The notes: generated by a model from the letters alone, not told the origin. DNA of 64,000 nucleotides from Endomychus coccineus (GCA_958510875.1 OY294071.1:35742581-35806580); one strand, 5' to 3'. Shown: positions 49,111 to 60,924, counted from the first letter of the stretch. Program-made: numbers and translations.

Positions 49111-49615
49111 ATGTTTTCTTGGTATATTGGTTCGTATATATACTGATAATGAAATAAAAATTCTGTTTTGACGTTTCGACAACGTTTATTGCCTTTATCA
49201 AAATTGTTAATTGAAATTAGTGTTTCCATGTAATTTAGAAAAGAATAGATGATTTCGATTAATGAAATGCGTCTGCAGCCGACTTGTGTTTTAAGATCCA
49301 ATTAAAACTGCAGAAAACATTGGATCGGTTGTGTGTGAAAGAGTAATGTATGGCTAACTACAATTTGAAATAGATTGAATTTGATTAAATACAAGACAAT
49401 CCAATGTTTTCTGCAGTTTTAATTGGATCTTAAAACACAAGTCGGCTGCAGACGCATTTCATTAATCGAAATCATCTATTCTTTTCTAAATTACATGGAA
49501 ACACTAATTTCAATTAACAATTTTGATAAAGGCAATAAACGTTGTCGAAACGTCAAAACAGAATTTTCATTTCATTATCAGTATATATACGAACCAATAT
49601 ACCAAGAAAACATAC
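49109..49615. repeat. 217-bp inverted repeat, near-perfect, spacer 73 bp
   Basis: The left arm 49109-49325 and right arm 49399-49615 are reverse complements, with one difference noticed ('aaaaattctg' against 'cagaattttc'). Both arms carry 'gataaaggcaataaacg' and 'gtcgaaacgtc', a pattern like the 'gaagGCA...GCcgAAACGtc' motif in Penelope-like element terminal repeats. The near-identity of the arms points to recent formation. Open frames read through the arms and the TA tracts but are not credible genes. Confidence 0.85.
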
Positions 49616-49649
49616 AAATATTACAAATGGTTCAAGAATATCAACAAAA

Positions 49650-49858
<209 letters not shown>

Positions 49859-49882
49859 ATATATATATATATATATATATAT
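49859..49882. repeat. Short (TA)n run
   Basis: About twelve TA units ending the fragment above. Confidence 0.95.
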
Positions 49883-50680
49883 TACAAAGGAAAAAACAGC
49901 GAATACAGCCTGACATAGGACATTCATTTTTGAAAATATCCAGAAATGGGGTGTAAGCCACCCCATTGTGCCATATTGGTTCTGTAATTAATATTTTGAT
50001 TTTAACGAAGAAGCAAAAATCTCCAATCTGATTCCTAGGTCAATTTTTCCAAGAGCATCCCATGTCAATTCATACAATTGTGAGTGACATGTTCCCGATT
50101 TTTCTCAAATGTAGTAAGCATTATTTACCATAAAATACATGATTTCACCCTGAATTTGGAGTTGGTATCTCGAAAAATATAATTGATGCACGCATTCCAT
50201 AAACAATTTGAAATTTGAATTTTCCAATTTTAGTGCATTATGCACTGTGGATTGAAAACCTTGATGACATTGGAATCGCTAAGTAATATTCCTTCATTGA
50301 CATCAAAATTGTAAAAAGGAACAATTTTAAGATTTGAAATCTCACATTTTCCCGCCCAATGCAGCGTCATCTTCGTTTCTTCATTTTTATCACGTGTGCG
50401 CACCGTTGTCTTCAAAGAGCTCTACAAATAGAGGAGACAAGTCTTGTACCTATAATATAACATTGGTTCCATCTCGTGGGTTATCTGTCCTTGTTACACA
50501 CCACGAGAAGCGTTATGTAAATCGCCTCTAATTCTCTTACGAAATCACTGGAAGTGGCGGAAATCGTGCGAGAGACACAGAAAGGCCACAAGCTCGACTC
50601 GTGGAATCTCTCTTGTCTCCTCTTTTAGTAGAACTCTCTGGTTGTCTTATATACACAGTTCATATACAACGATCCTGGCA
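49883..50680. other. Spacer upstream of the DDE transposase
   Basis: No gene was recognised. 50340-50650 is less AT-rich and may be the promoter end of the adjacent transposon. A TATA-like 'cttatatacac' lies near 50649. Confidence 0.35.
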
Positions 50681-50777
50681 TTTTGTGATCGTGCGTCTTT
50701 TCATTCTGTTAAGTATTAGTGGTGTATAAACTTATCAAAGTTATAAAATTCATCAAGCTGACGTAAAAATCAAGAAG

Positions 50778-51265
50778 GTAAGTTTCTGTTTCATAGTGGT
50801 ATTGGAGAAATCATGAATTTTGGACAAGAAAATACAAATTTAGACTCTCGGAGAGGAAATTTTTCTCTTGTGTGGTATAAGGACTATTTCTAATATATTT
50901 GCGACGCAAAGCCCCCATTTGTTTTGGTTTCATCATTTAAACCTTTTATTTGCAAAATATATAAAGAAAATTGTTGTTCAAAGCACAAGTAACAATCGAA
51001 TTCATTTATATCTTTTTCTGCTATCTACGTTAAAAATATAATGTGAAAAGCGGAGACACAAAAAATATAAGAAAATATAAATTGCATGATAAAACATGTT
51101 TTCTGTATAAAATATTTTGTTTGTTCACCTTTTTAAATCTTCGTCAACATTAACTTGTCAATTATCATTATATTTTTTTCCAATTCCAATAATTATCTTC
51201 ATTAATAAAGATGGAAACTTTGATATGCCAAAATAAAAAATAAAAGATATAATTTTTGTTCGCAG
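50778..51265 (+). other. Probable intron in the transposase 5' UTR
   Basis: A strong donor 'caagaag|gtaagttt' at 50777/50778 and an acceptor with pyrimidine tract 'aatttttgttcgcag' ending at 51265 bracket AT-rich sequence. The downstream exon opens directly into the transposase frame. Confidence 0.4.
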
Positions 51266-53131
51266 AAAAACACCGATTTGTTAACAATGTATAGTCCACC
51301 GAATTTGCGTAAACACTACTTTCTGATTGGTGATGTATCCCCCAATTTTGAAGGCGTTAAATCATCAAGCAATCTAGCAGTGCTTCGAGTATTATTCTAA
51401 ATCCACAAACTTCCGCTCGACGTTAGCTTACGCACGGTATCCACAGAAGTAGAAGAAATATGGGGAAGAGCTAAGGTTCCATCAGTATTCCATAGAAATT
51501 GCGTAACAAAATTGAAAATTTGGTACGAGCATTATAGAAATGTACAGAAACGCGCTGGACAATCAAATAATGAAGTTAACGAAGAGCACTCGATTATGCA
51601 AAAGTTTCATATGGGGCGTCGGTACATATAATTGCAGCAGTTGCTAAAGCATTGGGTCATGATCTTGATACTTCAATATTAAATAAAACTTCTTTTCATA
51701 GACATCGAAACAAAATCCGCGAAGAATGTGCCAAAAAAATCAAAACCCTTTTCGATAAGGCTGATATAAATGCTGGCATTTTGCACTGGGATGGAAAAAT
51801 TTTGTTTGATAATTTAACCGGCATAAGAGCTGATAGAGTACCGATATTGGTGACAAATGGCAAAGAAGCAAAACTGCTAGACGTACCGTCTCTGGAAGAT
51901 GAAAGAGGGGTTACACAAGCCAATGCCATTTATTTTGCCATTAAAAAATATGGGTTGGAACACTCAATAAAAGCATTGTGCTGTGATACTACAGCTTCCA
52001 ATCTAGGTTGCACTAACGGCGCTGCAACCATTCTTGAAAATCTTTTGGAAACAGACATTTTATATTTACCTTGCCGACATCACATTTTCGAAATTATTCT
52101 CAAAGCATGTTTTGAGGAAAAAATCCCTGGTACCAGTGGACCTATTGTTCCTATTGTCAAACATTTTAAAGAATCCTGGTCTTCAATTGACAAAAATACA
52201 TTCAGTGATGGAATAATAGGAAATATATTAGATGAATATTTAAGTGATCAAATTCACGAATTAGATTTATTTTTAAAAAATCTACTATAAAAAGATTTTA
52301 TTCGAAAAGATTACCAATAACTTCTTGAGTTGTGTAGGATTTTTCTTGGCACCATGTCTAAAAATAAAGTGAGATTCCGTAAGCCTGGAGCTTTCCATCA
52401 CGCGGAGTGGATGTCCAAGGCTATATACTCATTAAAAATTTACATTTTTCGGGAACAATGTCTAATAAGTGGTCACAAGGTAAAATCGTTCTACGAAATT
52501 TGCTTGTTTATCGTTTTTGTATATGCAAAAGTATGGTTTACTGCTCCATTAACGATATCTGCTCCCTACAACGATTCGGAATTTATTGAATCCATTGTAA
52601 AATATAAACGTATTGATGCCCGAATAACTGATGTTGCATTACGTAAATTTAGTAACCATTTATAATACTTGAATCCAGAAACATCTGCAATATCATTTTT
52701 TAATGACAAAATATCTTTGGATATGAAGACTAGGATGATGATTGCTTTATCAAAGAAAGTTGATCCTGAGTTTGACACACCGAAAAGATATTCCACGGAT
52801 TGTATTCAAAATCTAGAGAACCAGGAGATTGATCATTTTATTAATATAAGTTCGCTCAAATTGTTTGATAGATCTGGAATAGGTAAAGAATTTTTGAAAA
52901 GTGATGTCAATACTTGGCAAAATAATGCTACTTATGTGAAAGTATATTTGAGAATATGCTGGTAGTTAATGATGTTTCAGAACGAACAGTAAACTAACAC
53001 AAGATTATATAAGTTTACACACAAAAAACGAAGATCAAAAGCAATATCTTTTACAACTTGTCACTGAATATAAGCAAACTTACAACGACGCCACTAAAAG
53101 AAAATTAACTAAGAGAATGAGATTAGAGTGA
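51266..53131 (+). pseudogene. DDE transposase-like gene, hAT-like C(2)H type, decayed
   Basis: The first ATG is at 51287 ('MYSPPNLRKHYF'), with in-frame TAA codons at about 51392 and 51627, the second beside a shift. The 212-aa frame 51652-52290 has AVAKALGHDLD, 'ILHWDGKILFDNLTG' (first Asp), 'LCCDTTASNLGCTNGAA' (second Asp) and 'LYLPCRHHIFEI' (the CxxH..E signature of hAT/P/MULE-type RNase H folds). It continues in the same frame past stops into 'LCRIFLGT', 'FRKPGAFHHAEWMSKAIYSL' and 'KVWFTAPLT', then 'FLKSDVNTWQNNATY', and by a late shift 'VVNDVSERTV' and 'YLLQLVTEYKQTYND'. The family recurs as uncharacterised proteins in arthropods and other animals. About four stops and two or three indels make it a pseudogene. 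Confidence 0.75.
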
Positions 53132-53532
53132 TTATCTGTTGATTTCGCATAGCATTTCTATTTATTATTTTTTTCATTTTGTAATTGGAAGATGAAAATT
53201 CACTTCTGAAAATTAATTTCGTTTTCATTTTGTAATAAATTGAATAATAAAATAGTTTCATGTAACGTTCAGTTTTTTCTTTTCAATATACCGATTCCCA
53301 TACATTTTACGATTGTCATACCACAGATTATTAGCACACGTTCGGCCTGAAGTGGATGGAAAATTGAAGAAAGTCACATTCTACATATCGCCATATTACA
53401 ATATAGTCCATCTTCTACAGCGAAATCCGAGGTGTTTTATTGATATAGATTTAGCAAAATTTTGCAATTTTTCAAATCTCCCGCTCATTCATCACCGTCT
53501 ATAGGGGAAAAAAAGCTTGCCTTCAATACCAT
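53132..53532. other. Spacer with polyadenylation signals
   Basis: 'aataaattgaataataaaat' near 53235-53255 could be the 3' end of the transposase transcript. Otherwise nothing was recognised. Confidence 0.4.
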
Positions 53533-54136
53533 GGTTGACTCGACATTATGGAAAAATATCCCCCGAATTTTTTCAGATTTTTTATTTCAGAGTTAAAGGT
53601 GCCACCAACATGAAACTACTTCCAAAATCTATAAAGTGAAAAGATTTTGATTCAAACTAAAACGTTCTTATTAGCACATTACATAGACTCACATTTCCAC
53701 CTATTTCAAATTTTTTTGTATGGTGAAGTAATAGTAATTTTAATTTTAATCTTTTTTCCTTTGGTTCTATATTATACTTGATTAAGTTTAAAGAAAGAGA
53801 AAAACACCATCCAACACCCTGACGAAAAATCTTCAAAAGATAACCTCTAAAATTATTATTAATACTCACACCACAATAAAAAAAAATTTCTTTCTTTTTT
53901 TTGTTATAAGTCATTATATCTATTTATTTCATAAATTCATATGACATATTTTGATATAAATATTGAAATAGGTGGAAATGTAAGTCTATGAAATCTGCTA
54001 ATAACGCTTTAGTTTGAATCAAAATCTTTTCACTTTATAGATTTTGGAAGTAGTTTCATGTTGGTGGACCCTCTAACTCTGAAATAAAAATCAGAAAAAA
54101 CTCGAGGGATACTATACCATAATGTCGAGTCGATTC
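53533..54136. mobile_element. MITE-like element with ~175-bp inverted ends
   Basis: The left arm (53533-53710) and right arm (53963-54136) are inverted copies, about 85-90% alike by eye, sharing 'tcgacattatgg', 'catgaaactacttccaaaat' and 'catttccacctatttcaa'. About 250 bp of AT-rich centre has no ORF with motifs. A clean target-site duplication was not found. Confidence 0.75.
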
Positions 54137-54744
54137 CCATTATGAGAATGAATTAAATTTGAGTTTAAAAGATGAATGACGTACTAAAATATAATGAGTT
54201 TTTGTAAACTATGATTTTTCTGCTATTTTTGTGTCAACAAAATTTTAAAAGGCGATTTTGCAAAAAGGGATGCATAATTCATCACAAAAATTTTAGAGTA
54301 TAATTTGCATGAGTAAAGCTTCATTTTAAGACCAACCGCGACCCAAAAGCTTGGTTCGTTTGTTTTTGACACAAAAATCAAAATTTAAAAGTTTTCGATC
54401 ACCATCAAATTTTAATTTTAAAAATTTGAAAAAAATTTTTTTTGAATTTTTTGAAATTTTGTGATCAAAAAAGGTTTCGGTAATTTTTTCGCTAGAATGC
54501 ATTCCTGAGGATCTACAAGCCTTTGAAAATTTAAAAAAAAGCAAAATATTCAAATTTCTCAAGTTTAGACACGCCAAAACTCCAAATTGGGCTATCAAAA
54601 AAATCTGAAAAAATTCACAGAATCAGGGTTTGAATGTAAGAACACTTTCTCAAAGTTTGAGCAAAAAAATCAAATTTTCGCTTCACGTGGACCTGTCCAT
54701 ATATATATATACTATATTTTTTCGTCGCGCTCGAGTTATGTGAA
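54137..54744. other. AT-rich, homopolymer-rich stretch
   Basis: Runs of A and T, with 'ttttgaaaatttaaa' phrases. Nothing was recognised apart from a short 'atatatatata' before the hammerhead-like motif. Confidence 0.4.
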
Positions 54745-54756
54745 TTAGTGGACAAA

Positions 54757-54797
54757 CGTTTCCTGATGGTCGTGAGACCGAAACGTACGTAAAGACG
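54757..54797 (+). ncRNA. Hammerhead-like motif, core slightly short
   Basis: CTGATGG (54763-54769), a stem-loop GTC-GTGA-GAC or GGTC/GACC (54768-54778), GAAA, C-GTAC-G as minimal helix III, TA as cleavage dinucleotide, then AAGACG, which pairs with the upstream CGTTTC except at the innermost position. A9 is G, or two core bases are missing, depending on how helix II is drawn. It resembles Penelope-associated hammerheads and is probably inactive. Confidence 0.5.
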
Positions 54798-55154
54798 AAA
54801 CAATATAGTAAACACGTGTTTTAATGTACATGTAAAATGCATAACATGTTTATAAGGTTCCAACCTTCAAGATATTTCATCACACAAGAACAGTCCATTC
54901 TTCAACTTCTGCAGCAACTTCTGACTGTTCTAATATTTCATATCTTTCGCAGAAAAACAATATACTAGGATAAAATAGCCAACTACAAGCTACAGATACT
55001 CAAAGCCTAGTTCTTTTATTTTGAAATACATAACCGTATTACAACCGTCTCCAGAAAATTTCTTCACATGATATGTGGAATCATGTAGAACTGATTTTCG
55101 AAAAATGTCACATGTTCCACGAATATACCAATAATTATTAAATCACTTGGTTTC
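54798..55154. other. AT-rich spacer
   Basis: Nothing was recognised. Confidence 0.3.
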
Positions 55155-55265
55155 TTGCCTTCATTATCTTCTCGGAACTTCGAAGGAACATAAGAGAGAT
55201 GCCCGGAACCCTTACTGGTCACTGTCGTCTTAACAAACACATACATATCCTGGACATACCCCTTT
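55155..55265 (+). pseudogene. Small I/R1-group C-terminal fragment
   Basis: The plus frame shows 'LRRNIREMPGTLTGHCRLN' then KHIHILDIPLY, the 'LR.LxGxLTGHCxLNxHLxxLG' block that follows RNase H in I/R1 elements. It is immediately followed by RT sequence on the opposite strand, so the locus is rearranged. Confidence 0.6.
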
Positions 55266-55324
55266 ATTGATGATAATGATGACTTCATTGAATGTGTAAG
55301 CATTGTTTAATATATATTATGGTG

Positions 55325-55696
55325 CTAATCTATGTCGGTAATAACCGACACGATCGACAACACTATTACATCTGCATATCCTTTGCAGCAGATTCCTTGG
55401 AGGGTTGGTGAAGTTGGTGTGTCTAGGATATCATCAACTACCAGGATCCATAATATGGGGATAGTTACCTCTTTCGGGGATCCCTTTGCTGTGTTTACAG
55501 AAATGGTGATCTCGTCTATTTGTTCCAGCTTTTTTGGTCCATAGCATTTCACCCATCCATCAGGATGAGGTTTGATCCACATTCCTCGTCTCGAAGGGAG
55601 CTTCCGCATTGACATGTGACGCGTTGTCCAGAGCTCTCTCTCTCGAAGTCGAGGAACGATTTCTGAAGAAGATGCGAGCTTGAGTTTTTGTTGCAT
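55325..55696 (-). pseudogene. I/R1-group RT fragment (motifs B and C)
   Basis: The minus frame ends GSPKEVTIPILWILVVDDIL (the 'GxPQGGxLSPLLWxLxxDxLL' block), then 'CCKGYADVIVLSIV', where the catalytic YADD has become YADV. The first third, with 'LRERELWTTRHMSMRKLPSR', is probably not element coding in this frame. It is a truncated, dead RT. Confidence 0.65.
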
Positions 55697-56015
55697 TAAA
55701 TTCTACTAGATTATCAGATCCTCATTTCAAAATCTTTAACCAGATCTCCATCAATTACATCAACCTGTCTCTGCCTCGCTCCTTTGTCTTCATTGGATGA
55801 TATAGGGGCTCTAGATGAGAAGGCGGTATGAAGTGTACCATCATTTGCAAAGCTTAGGGCGAAACAGGATGTCACTTCCAACAGATCGTTGATACGGTGC
55901 AGTAACAAATTTGGTACCAAGAGGCCCCTAAGAAACACCAGAGTCGATAGCCATTGTATCATAGGAGATTCTACCTGTCATACTTGTGATAGGTGGACAA
56001 GTCTCCTGTTGATAT
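55697..56015 (-). pseudogene. CR1/Jockey-group RT fragment (motif B and C)
   Basis: Minus frame 55714-55962: LVPNLLLHRINDLLEVTSCF, 'ALSFANDGTLHTAFSSRAPI' (FADD changed to FAND) and 'RQRQVDVIDGDLVKD', the BS-like family core also at 39.3 and 63.3 kb. It directly abuts the I-like RT, so one truncated element seems to have landed in or next to the other. Confidence 0.75.
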
Positions 56016-57078
56016 CTGCTGTCATGTCCCGTTGAAGTTTTGTATGAAAAGTGAAGGTTGAACTACATTCCCAACCCCCACAGACAGATTCGATCTTATT
56101 CTGAGATCTGCATAATTTCCACACTATATTGTAATAGTTCCATTCTTATTCGACTCATAACAGTGCGAGAAACATAGAATGAATAATGGATTAAAATTTA
56201 TAGGAGACGAAGTGTTCTGCAAACGAGTGTAGGTACTTCAGATGTCATGACAGAACGATTTGAATTTTTAAAAGATTATCTCTAAGTAATCGAATTTAAC
56301 GCGATAACGCACAAATGGGTTATTTAACGACAAAATTTCCAGAGAAATTACGCCCTGGGGAGCACGTTTGGTTAACCCGCTGTTTCTTGTCGATTCAGTG
56401 TCGCAGAAATACTCTTTCTGTTCCTCATTTATTCTAATTCGAATACTTGTGCTGACGAGATAGTTCCACTAATATGGTTTCTACTACGGGGTAATATGCT
56501 CATGATTTTGACGGAATAATTCAGATGTTACTAAAATAGGAGGAATTGAATAACTCGGGGAATGTTATCTTTTTCTTGTGAGGCTTTATTCAAGATGCCA
56601 TCGTCTTTGATCATGTTCACAGGGAAATAGACATCGCAATACTGATATATGGAGCATTTGTAGATCATCCCATTGATTCCGAGATATATTTAGATTATAT
56701 TATTTCATTGATGAAATAAATGCCACAGTTCGGTGAAAAAATTTGTCAGCATTAATTATAAATTAAATATTACGAGTTTTGTGTAAATTCAAATTTAGTT
56801 CTTCAACTTCCGGATAGAGTCTTGTTAATGAAACCGTGTATAAATGTTTCGCGGTTATCGTGAACAATCCGTAGCTGTTTTAAGAATTTGTAGTTTTTTC
56901 GAATCGCTTTGTGTTTTGTGGAAAAAACATAGAAATTCCTGAGTTTGAATTGAAATTATAAGTATTAATGGAATGGATATAATGGGTAAGCTGGTGTTTG
57001 AAGCAATTAAAGCAACAAAGATAGAAATCAAATTGTTAGATAGCTAGTCTGTTATCAAATAAATATTGAACAGTCGAA
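56016..57078. other. AT-rich stretch without recognised genes
   Basis: Nothing was recognised. Confidence 0.4.
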
Positions 57079-58095
57079 TTGAATGAGAAAATTGATAGTG
57101 GGCTGTTTTGTTTTCTTGGTATTCTGGTTTTCATTTTGACTATGAATGAGCTAAGACTCCTTCTGACGTTTCGAAAAGTCGATGGTAAATCCAAATGGTT
57201 AGCTGTAAAAATAATGAACAATGGAACTAATTCAAAAGAAACCATTTTTAAATGTAAAGAAACTTTTTGTCAATCCAACGGAATAAAGCGAGTAAAATCA
57301 TCACATATCACCCTCATTCTAATGGTTTTGCTTAAAGGAGTGTGCAGACTGTCAAAAAAGTTTTCAAAAGAAGGGGGAAATAATTCAATATTCTTCAAAA
57401 ACTATACTATACACTTTCTCATTCACACAGAAATACACCTTCTACATGTAATGGTAGTTCTCCATCAGAAAGGCTTTTTAAATTAGGGCCAGCAACTGGA
57501 TTTGATTAACTAAAGCCTCAGTTAAAAGTTTGACAGAAAGGTGAAGTTGTCAAAATTGTCAGTCATTCTACATATTTATATCAAGTTGACAATGATATTA
57601 TATTTGTATATGCCAAGGATATTAGAATGTGTTAATATTTCTGATGATTCTTGTGTCCAAACGTATTTATCGAACAATAATAATTGTGAAGATATGTCTA
57701 GGGATGGTTCACCAACTAAAAGTCAGACTTTAGTATCTGGTGTAAACATTTAATAAAGCGTCAGAACCAATAAGTCTTAGCACACCTACTAGGATCAATA
57801 CCAGAATTCGAATACTGTTATAAAAAACCATCAAAACTGAATATTTAAAGTCATTTACCAAAAATAGTTCATCCTGGAACTCCCAACGTCTTAACCAATA
57901 CTTTTTCAGGTAGAATTATTAAACCACCACAATGTTGGCTTTATAATATGTATTTCTTAGTTTCTAACTCAAGTTTTATTTTTAAGAATGGGGAAAATGT
58001 AGTGTATACTACTTTGTCTATGCTTATACTCTCCTTTATTCTATGGTCTATAAGAAACAGAGGTTATGTACGACGACCTGAAAAATTACATGTCA
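57079..58095 (+). pseudogene. Ty3/gypsy-type LTR retrotransposon, integrase core to C-terminus
   Basis: The plus frame has VDGKSKWLAVKIMNN (integrase core 'VDxxSKWxEV'), a deletion of the central Asp segment, then 'FCQSNGIKRVKSS', in a shifted frame 'YHPHSNGFA*RSVQTVKK', the 'YHPxSNGxAERxVQTxKK' block with its last catalytic Glu replaced by a stop, 'NTPSTCNGSSPSERLF', and near 58045-58080 'RNRGYVRRPEKLHV', like the 'RxSxRxxxPPxxL' end of gypsy polyproteins. No LTR or env was recognised. The 114-aa frame 57948-58292 overlaps its end. Confidence 0.7.
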
Positions 58096-58310
58096 CGAGT
58101 TTGGTTGCTTTAAGTACATGCTGTTTTTACGAATTGTTGTTTTCTTTTGAAGTCAAATCCATAACAAGATTCATTATTAATCTCCTTGAACATCAATGCA
58201 ATTTGTTCAAGTACTTTGTTTATTTGCAGAAGCTTGTTCAACAAGCAGAAGTCCGGTGTAGTGAGAACAGGCTCTCCATTCAGTCGGAGTAAACTATCAT
58301 TATCATCTTC
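58096..58310. other. Spacer between gypsy remnant and I-like element
   Basis: Nothing was recognised. Confidence 0.3.
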
Positions 58311-59817
58311 TCCAGAAGGTACCAAATCGAGCCTCTCAAGAAGATGGTAGTCGGGGAAAAATCAGCTGACTTTCCCAAAACTGTGAAATATCTGGGTGTC
58401 CCCCTGCACAAACTGTAAAAAATTACTTTGGCAGAAGCAACTGGAGATTAGGTGCCAAACTGCTATGATAATCTTTTGACAATGTAAGAGAGCATTTGGA
58501 ATGAAGTGTGGCTTGGGGCCTAAGCAGCTGATGTGGATCTACTCAGCTATTATTATCCCAAGATTCGGTCATGCAGTCCTCGTACGGTGGAAAAGAACCA
58601 AATTGATTACAGCCCAGAAACTACTAGACAGAATTCAGGAACTCTTCCTCAGAAGTATTACATCCACGAGGAAGAGTACACCGACTGCAGCATTCAGGGC
58701 CTTGCTCAGCGTGCCACCCCTATCAATGACGATGAGGAATCTCGCAATGATGGCGTGCTACTGGCTTAGCTGCAATGGCTCCCTGAAGAGATGAAGTGCA
58801 GACCAAGCCCGTCTATTTAGAGGGTAGCCTGAAAGGTCGCAGCTGCAACTAGAACCGCAGGACAGAATCAAAGCCTTGTGGTTCGCGGAGCAGCATTTCA
58901 GGGTCGTTATCCCGTCAAGGAAGGAATGGGATAATGATCGCACGCCAAAGCACGGCACAATTTGGTATACGAATGGGTCTAGAACAAACACAAGAGTCGG
59001 AGCAAGCTTTTGCGGTCCTAGATATATTGATGGGTACTCCGTCCGATTGGGGGATCTCAATACAGTCTTCCAAACCGTGATGTTTGTCATCTACAGATGT
59101 GCGGAGAAACTACTCGACTATGATAAGATAAATCAGACATCTGGATCTGTTCGGACAGACAAGCGGCACACAGCGCACTGAAAAGCCCGACTGTGCCCTC
59201 GAGGTATGTCAGGTATACCAAGGAGATCCTTAACAGACACCTGACCTGAGCTCCGGGTCACTCAGGCAGTGAAGGGAATGTGAGAGCGGACAAACTGGCC
59301 AGAGCGAGGGAAATTTAAATGGTCCTCAAGACCCCCTTGGTCGTATTCCCTACAACGGAGGTATACAGATGTTGCGGAACCATCTAAGAGATCAACATGC
59401 CTCAGCATGGAGAAGCATTGACAGCTGCCGAAGTGCCCAAGCGCTGCTTGGAAATGACGTAGGTCTAAGGGCAAGCGAGATACTCTCGGTGAGTATGAAC
59501 ATACTCAGCGAGAGTATCTCACGTGCCGCTTTGAACATACAGTGGGGATAAGCAACACTCCCTTCTGTATGAGATGCGAAGGAAACAAAGTGGAGTCGTT
59601 AACCCGCTTTCTTTTTATCTGGCTAGGCTCGAAGATCATCACGGTCAATAACATGAAAGATCTAAGCGTAAAACAGATCTTAGAATTCTATGGAGCAGCG
59701 GGGTATCGAAATACCCCTGAAAAACGTAAGGAGGGATAGTGTAGTAGGGTCTTTGGCTAAGTGCACTGAACTTTATATTGAGCCCGCTACCATCTCAACC
59801 AATACCAATACCAATTG
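58311..59817 (+). pseudogene. I/R1-group non-LTR element: RT thumb, RNase H and 3' end
   Basis: Same family and extent as 7488-8850. In order: VVGEKSADFPKTVKYLGVPL, 'LMWIYSAIIIPRFGHAVLVR', 'FLRSITSTRKSTPTAA' with 'FRALLSVPPLSMTMRNLAMM', 'YTNGSRTNTRVGASFCGPRY' (RNase H 'YTDGSK' with Asp to Asn), 'VFQTVMFVIYRCAEKLLDYD', 'LRNHLRDQHASAWRSI' and 'TPFCMRCEGNKVE'. It ends 'catctcaaccaataccaata'. It has several shifts and a local 44-nt palindrome at 59477-59520. Confidence 0.85.
59477..59520. repeat. 44-nt imperfect palindrome inside the I-like element
   Basis: GAGATACTCTCGGTGAGTATG, AA, then CATACTCAGCGAGAGTATCTC: 20 of 21 positions pair. The sister copy near 7.73 kb has only the first half of this sequence. 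Confidence 0.8.
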
Positions 59818-60924
59818 TTCATGTATAGATAATTATAGGGTGATGAGCCTATGACTAATTAATTGTATCATGGAACTGTTTAATCTTGACTATTTGCATT
59901 TAGAAAAAAGAAGTTCTTGGAGGTTTGACACCGGCTCGACCGAAACTGTTGATTTATGCGTGAGAAAGCTAGTATTAATGTTGAAATGGCCTGAAGCAGG
60001 GTCAAATGAGCTTAAAATTACCAGTATATACCTATGTAAATAATAGGTTCCATGTAAATTAGACCCAAAACTGAACAAAATTATGAGAAGGGACACCTTG
60101 AAACGCCTAACGTTTACTGTCCTTACTTGTAGCAGAAACGTTACCTGCGGCAAGCTTTTAATCGTCTCTTCAATAGATCGGATGTAATTTAAATAAGAGA
60201 GTTTATTAGTGTGCTATGGCTGGCTGTTCTTAGTATGAAATGTCTTTGAGTTCACAACTGTATACGGTAACTGATTTCGAGTTCCTGCAAAGTTGAACGT
60301 TGTTAACTAAATACGAATAAAAATAAATAGTTCCCGTATTTAATACGTGTGAATCCAAAACGATTTAGATTATACTGTTAATAAGAACTAGAAGATCACA
60401 CGGGATAAAGATAATGAATGGTTGGTAATTATTTTGCTACACTGTGACATCATCAGAACGATAGAGTTATAAACTATCTACACAACGTACAATATTGACT
60501 GGAATAAAAGTTTAGATTAACAAAAGTGAAAGTTGGTATTTTTGAGAAACTTTACTTCAACTTTACTTAATTGTTATAATGCGACATTTTACTGAGACTA
60601 ATTAGGACCTTTATCTTGCCCTAGTACATTTCCGAATCAACAACAACTCCCTGGTCGATACAACTGTCAACTGCTGATATTTTAATTGAGGGAGTTTTCA
60701 GAGTTACTAATCCTTATTTCAATGTCAATCATTCTGCATTAATTGAACACGAGTAATCGACGAATACAAGAGTCATGAATTATGACTATAAGACCAAAAT
60801 CGGAGCTGGCATTACAAAACCTACCCTTAAGAATAATCCTAGGGAAATATGCAGTAGTACGTCAATCAGAAATCTGTATTATTAACCTTGAAATAAAGGA
60901 AATGCTGATCAGCAAACATTTAAA
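59818..60924. other. AT-rich stretch without recognised genes
   Basis: Nothing was recognised. Confidence 0.4.

Noticed and set aside
49160..49185. Hammerhead in the 217-bp inverted repeat (GTCGAAACGTC)
   Set aside because: The CTGANGA strand is only 'TTGATAA' and helix II does not form. It is kept as a Penelope-type motif but not called a ribozyme.
57948..58292. 114-aa frame as a membrane protein gene (hydrophobic start)
   Set aside because: Its middle (RNRGYVRRPEKLHV) fits the end of the gypsy polyprotein upstream. The remainder has no support.
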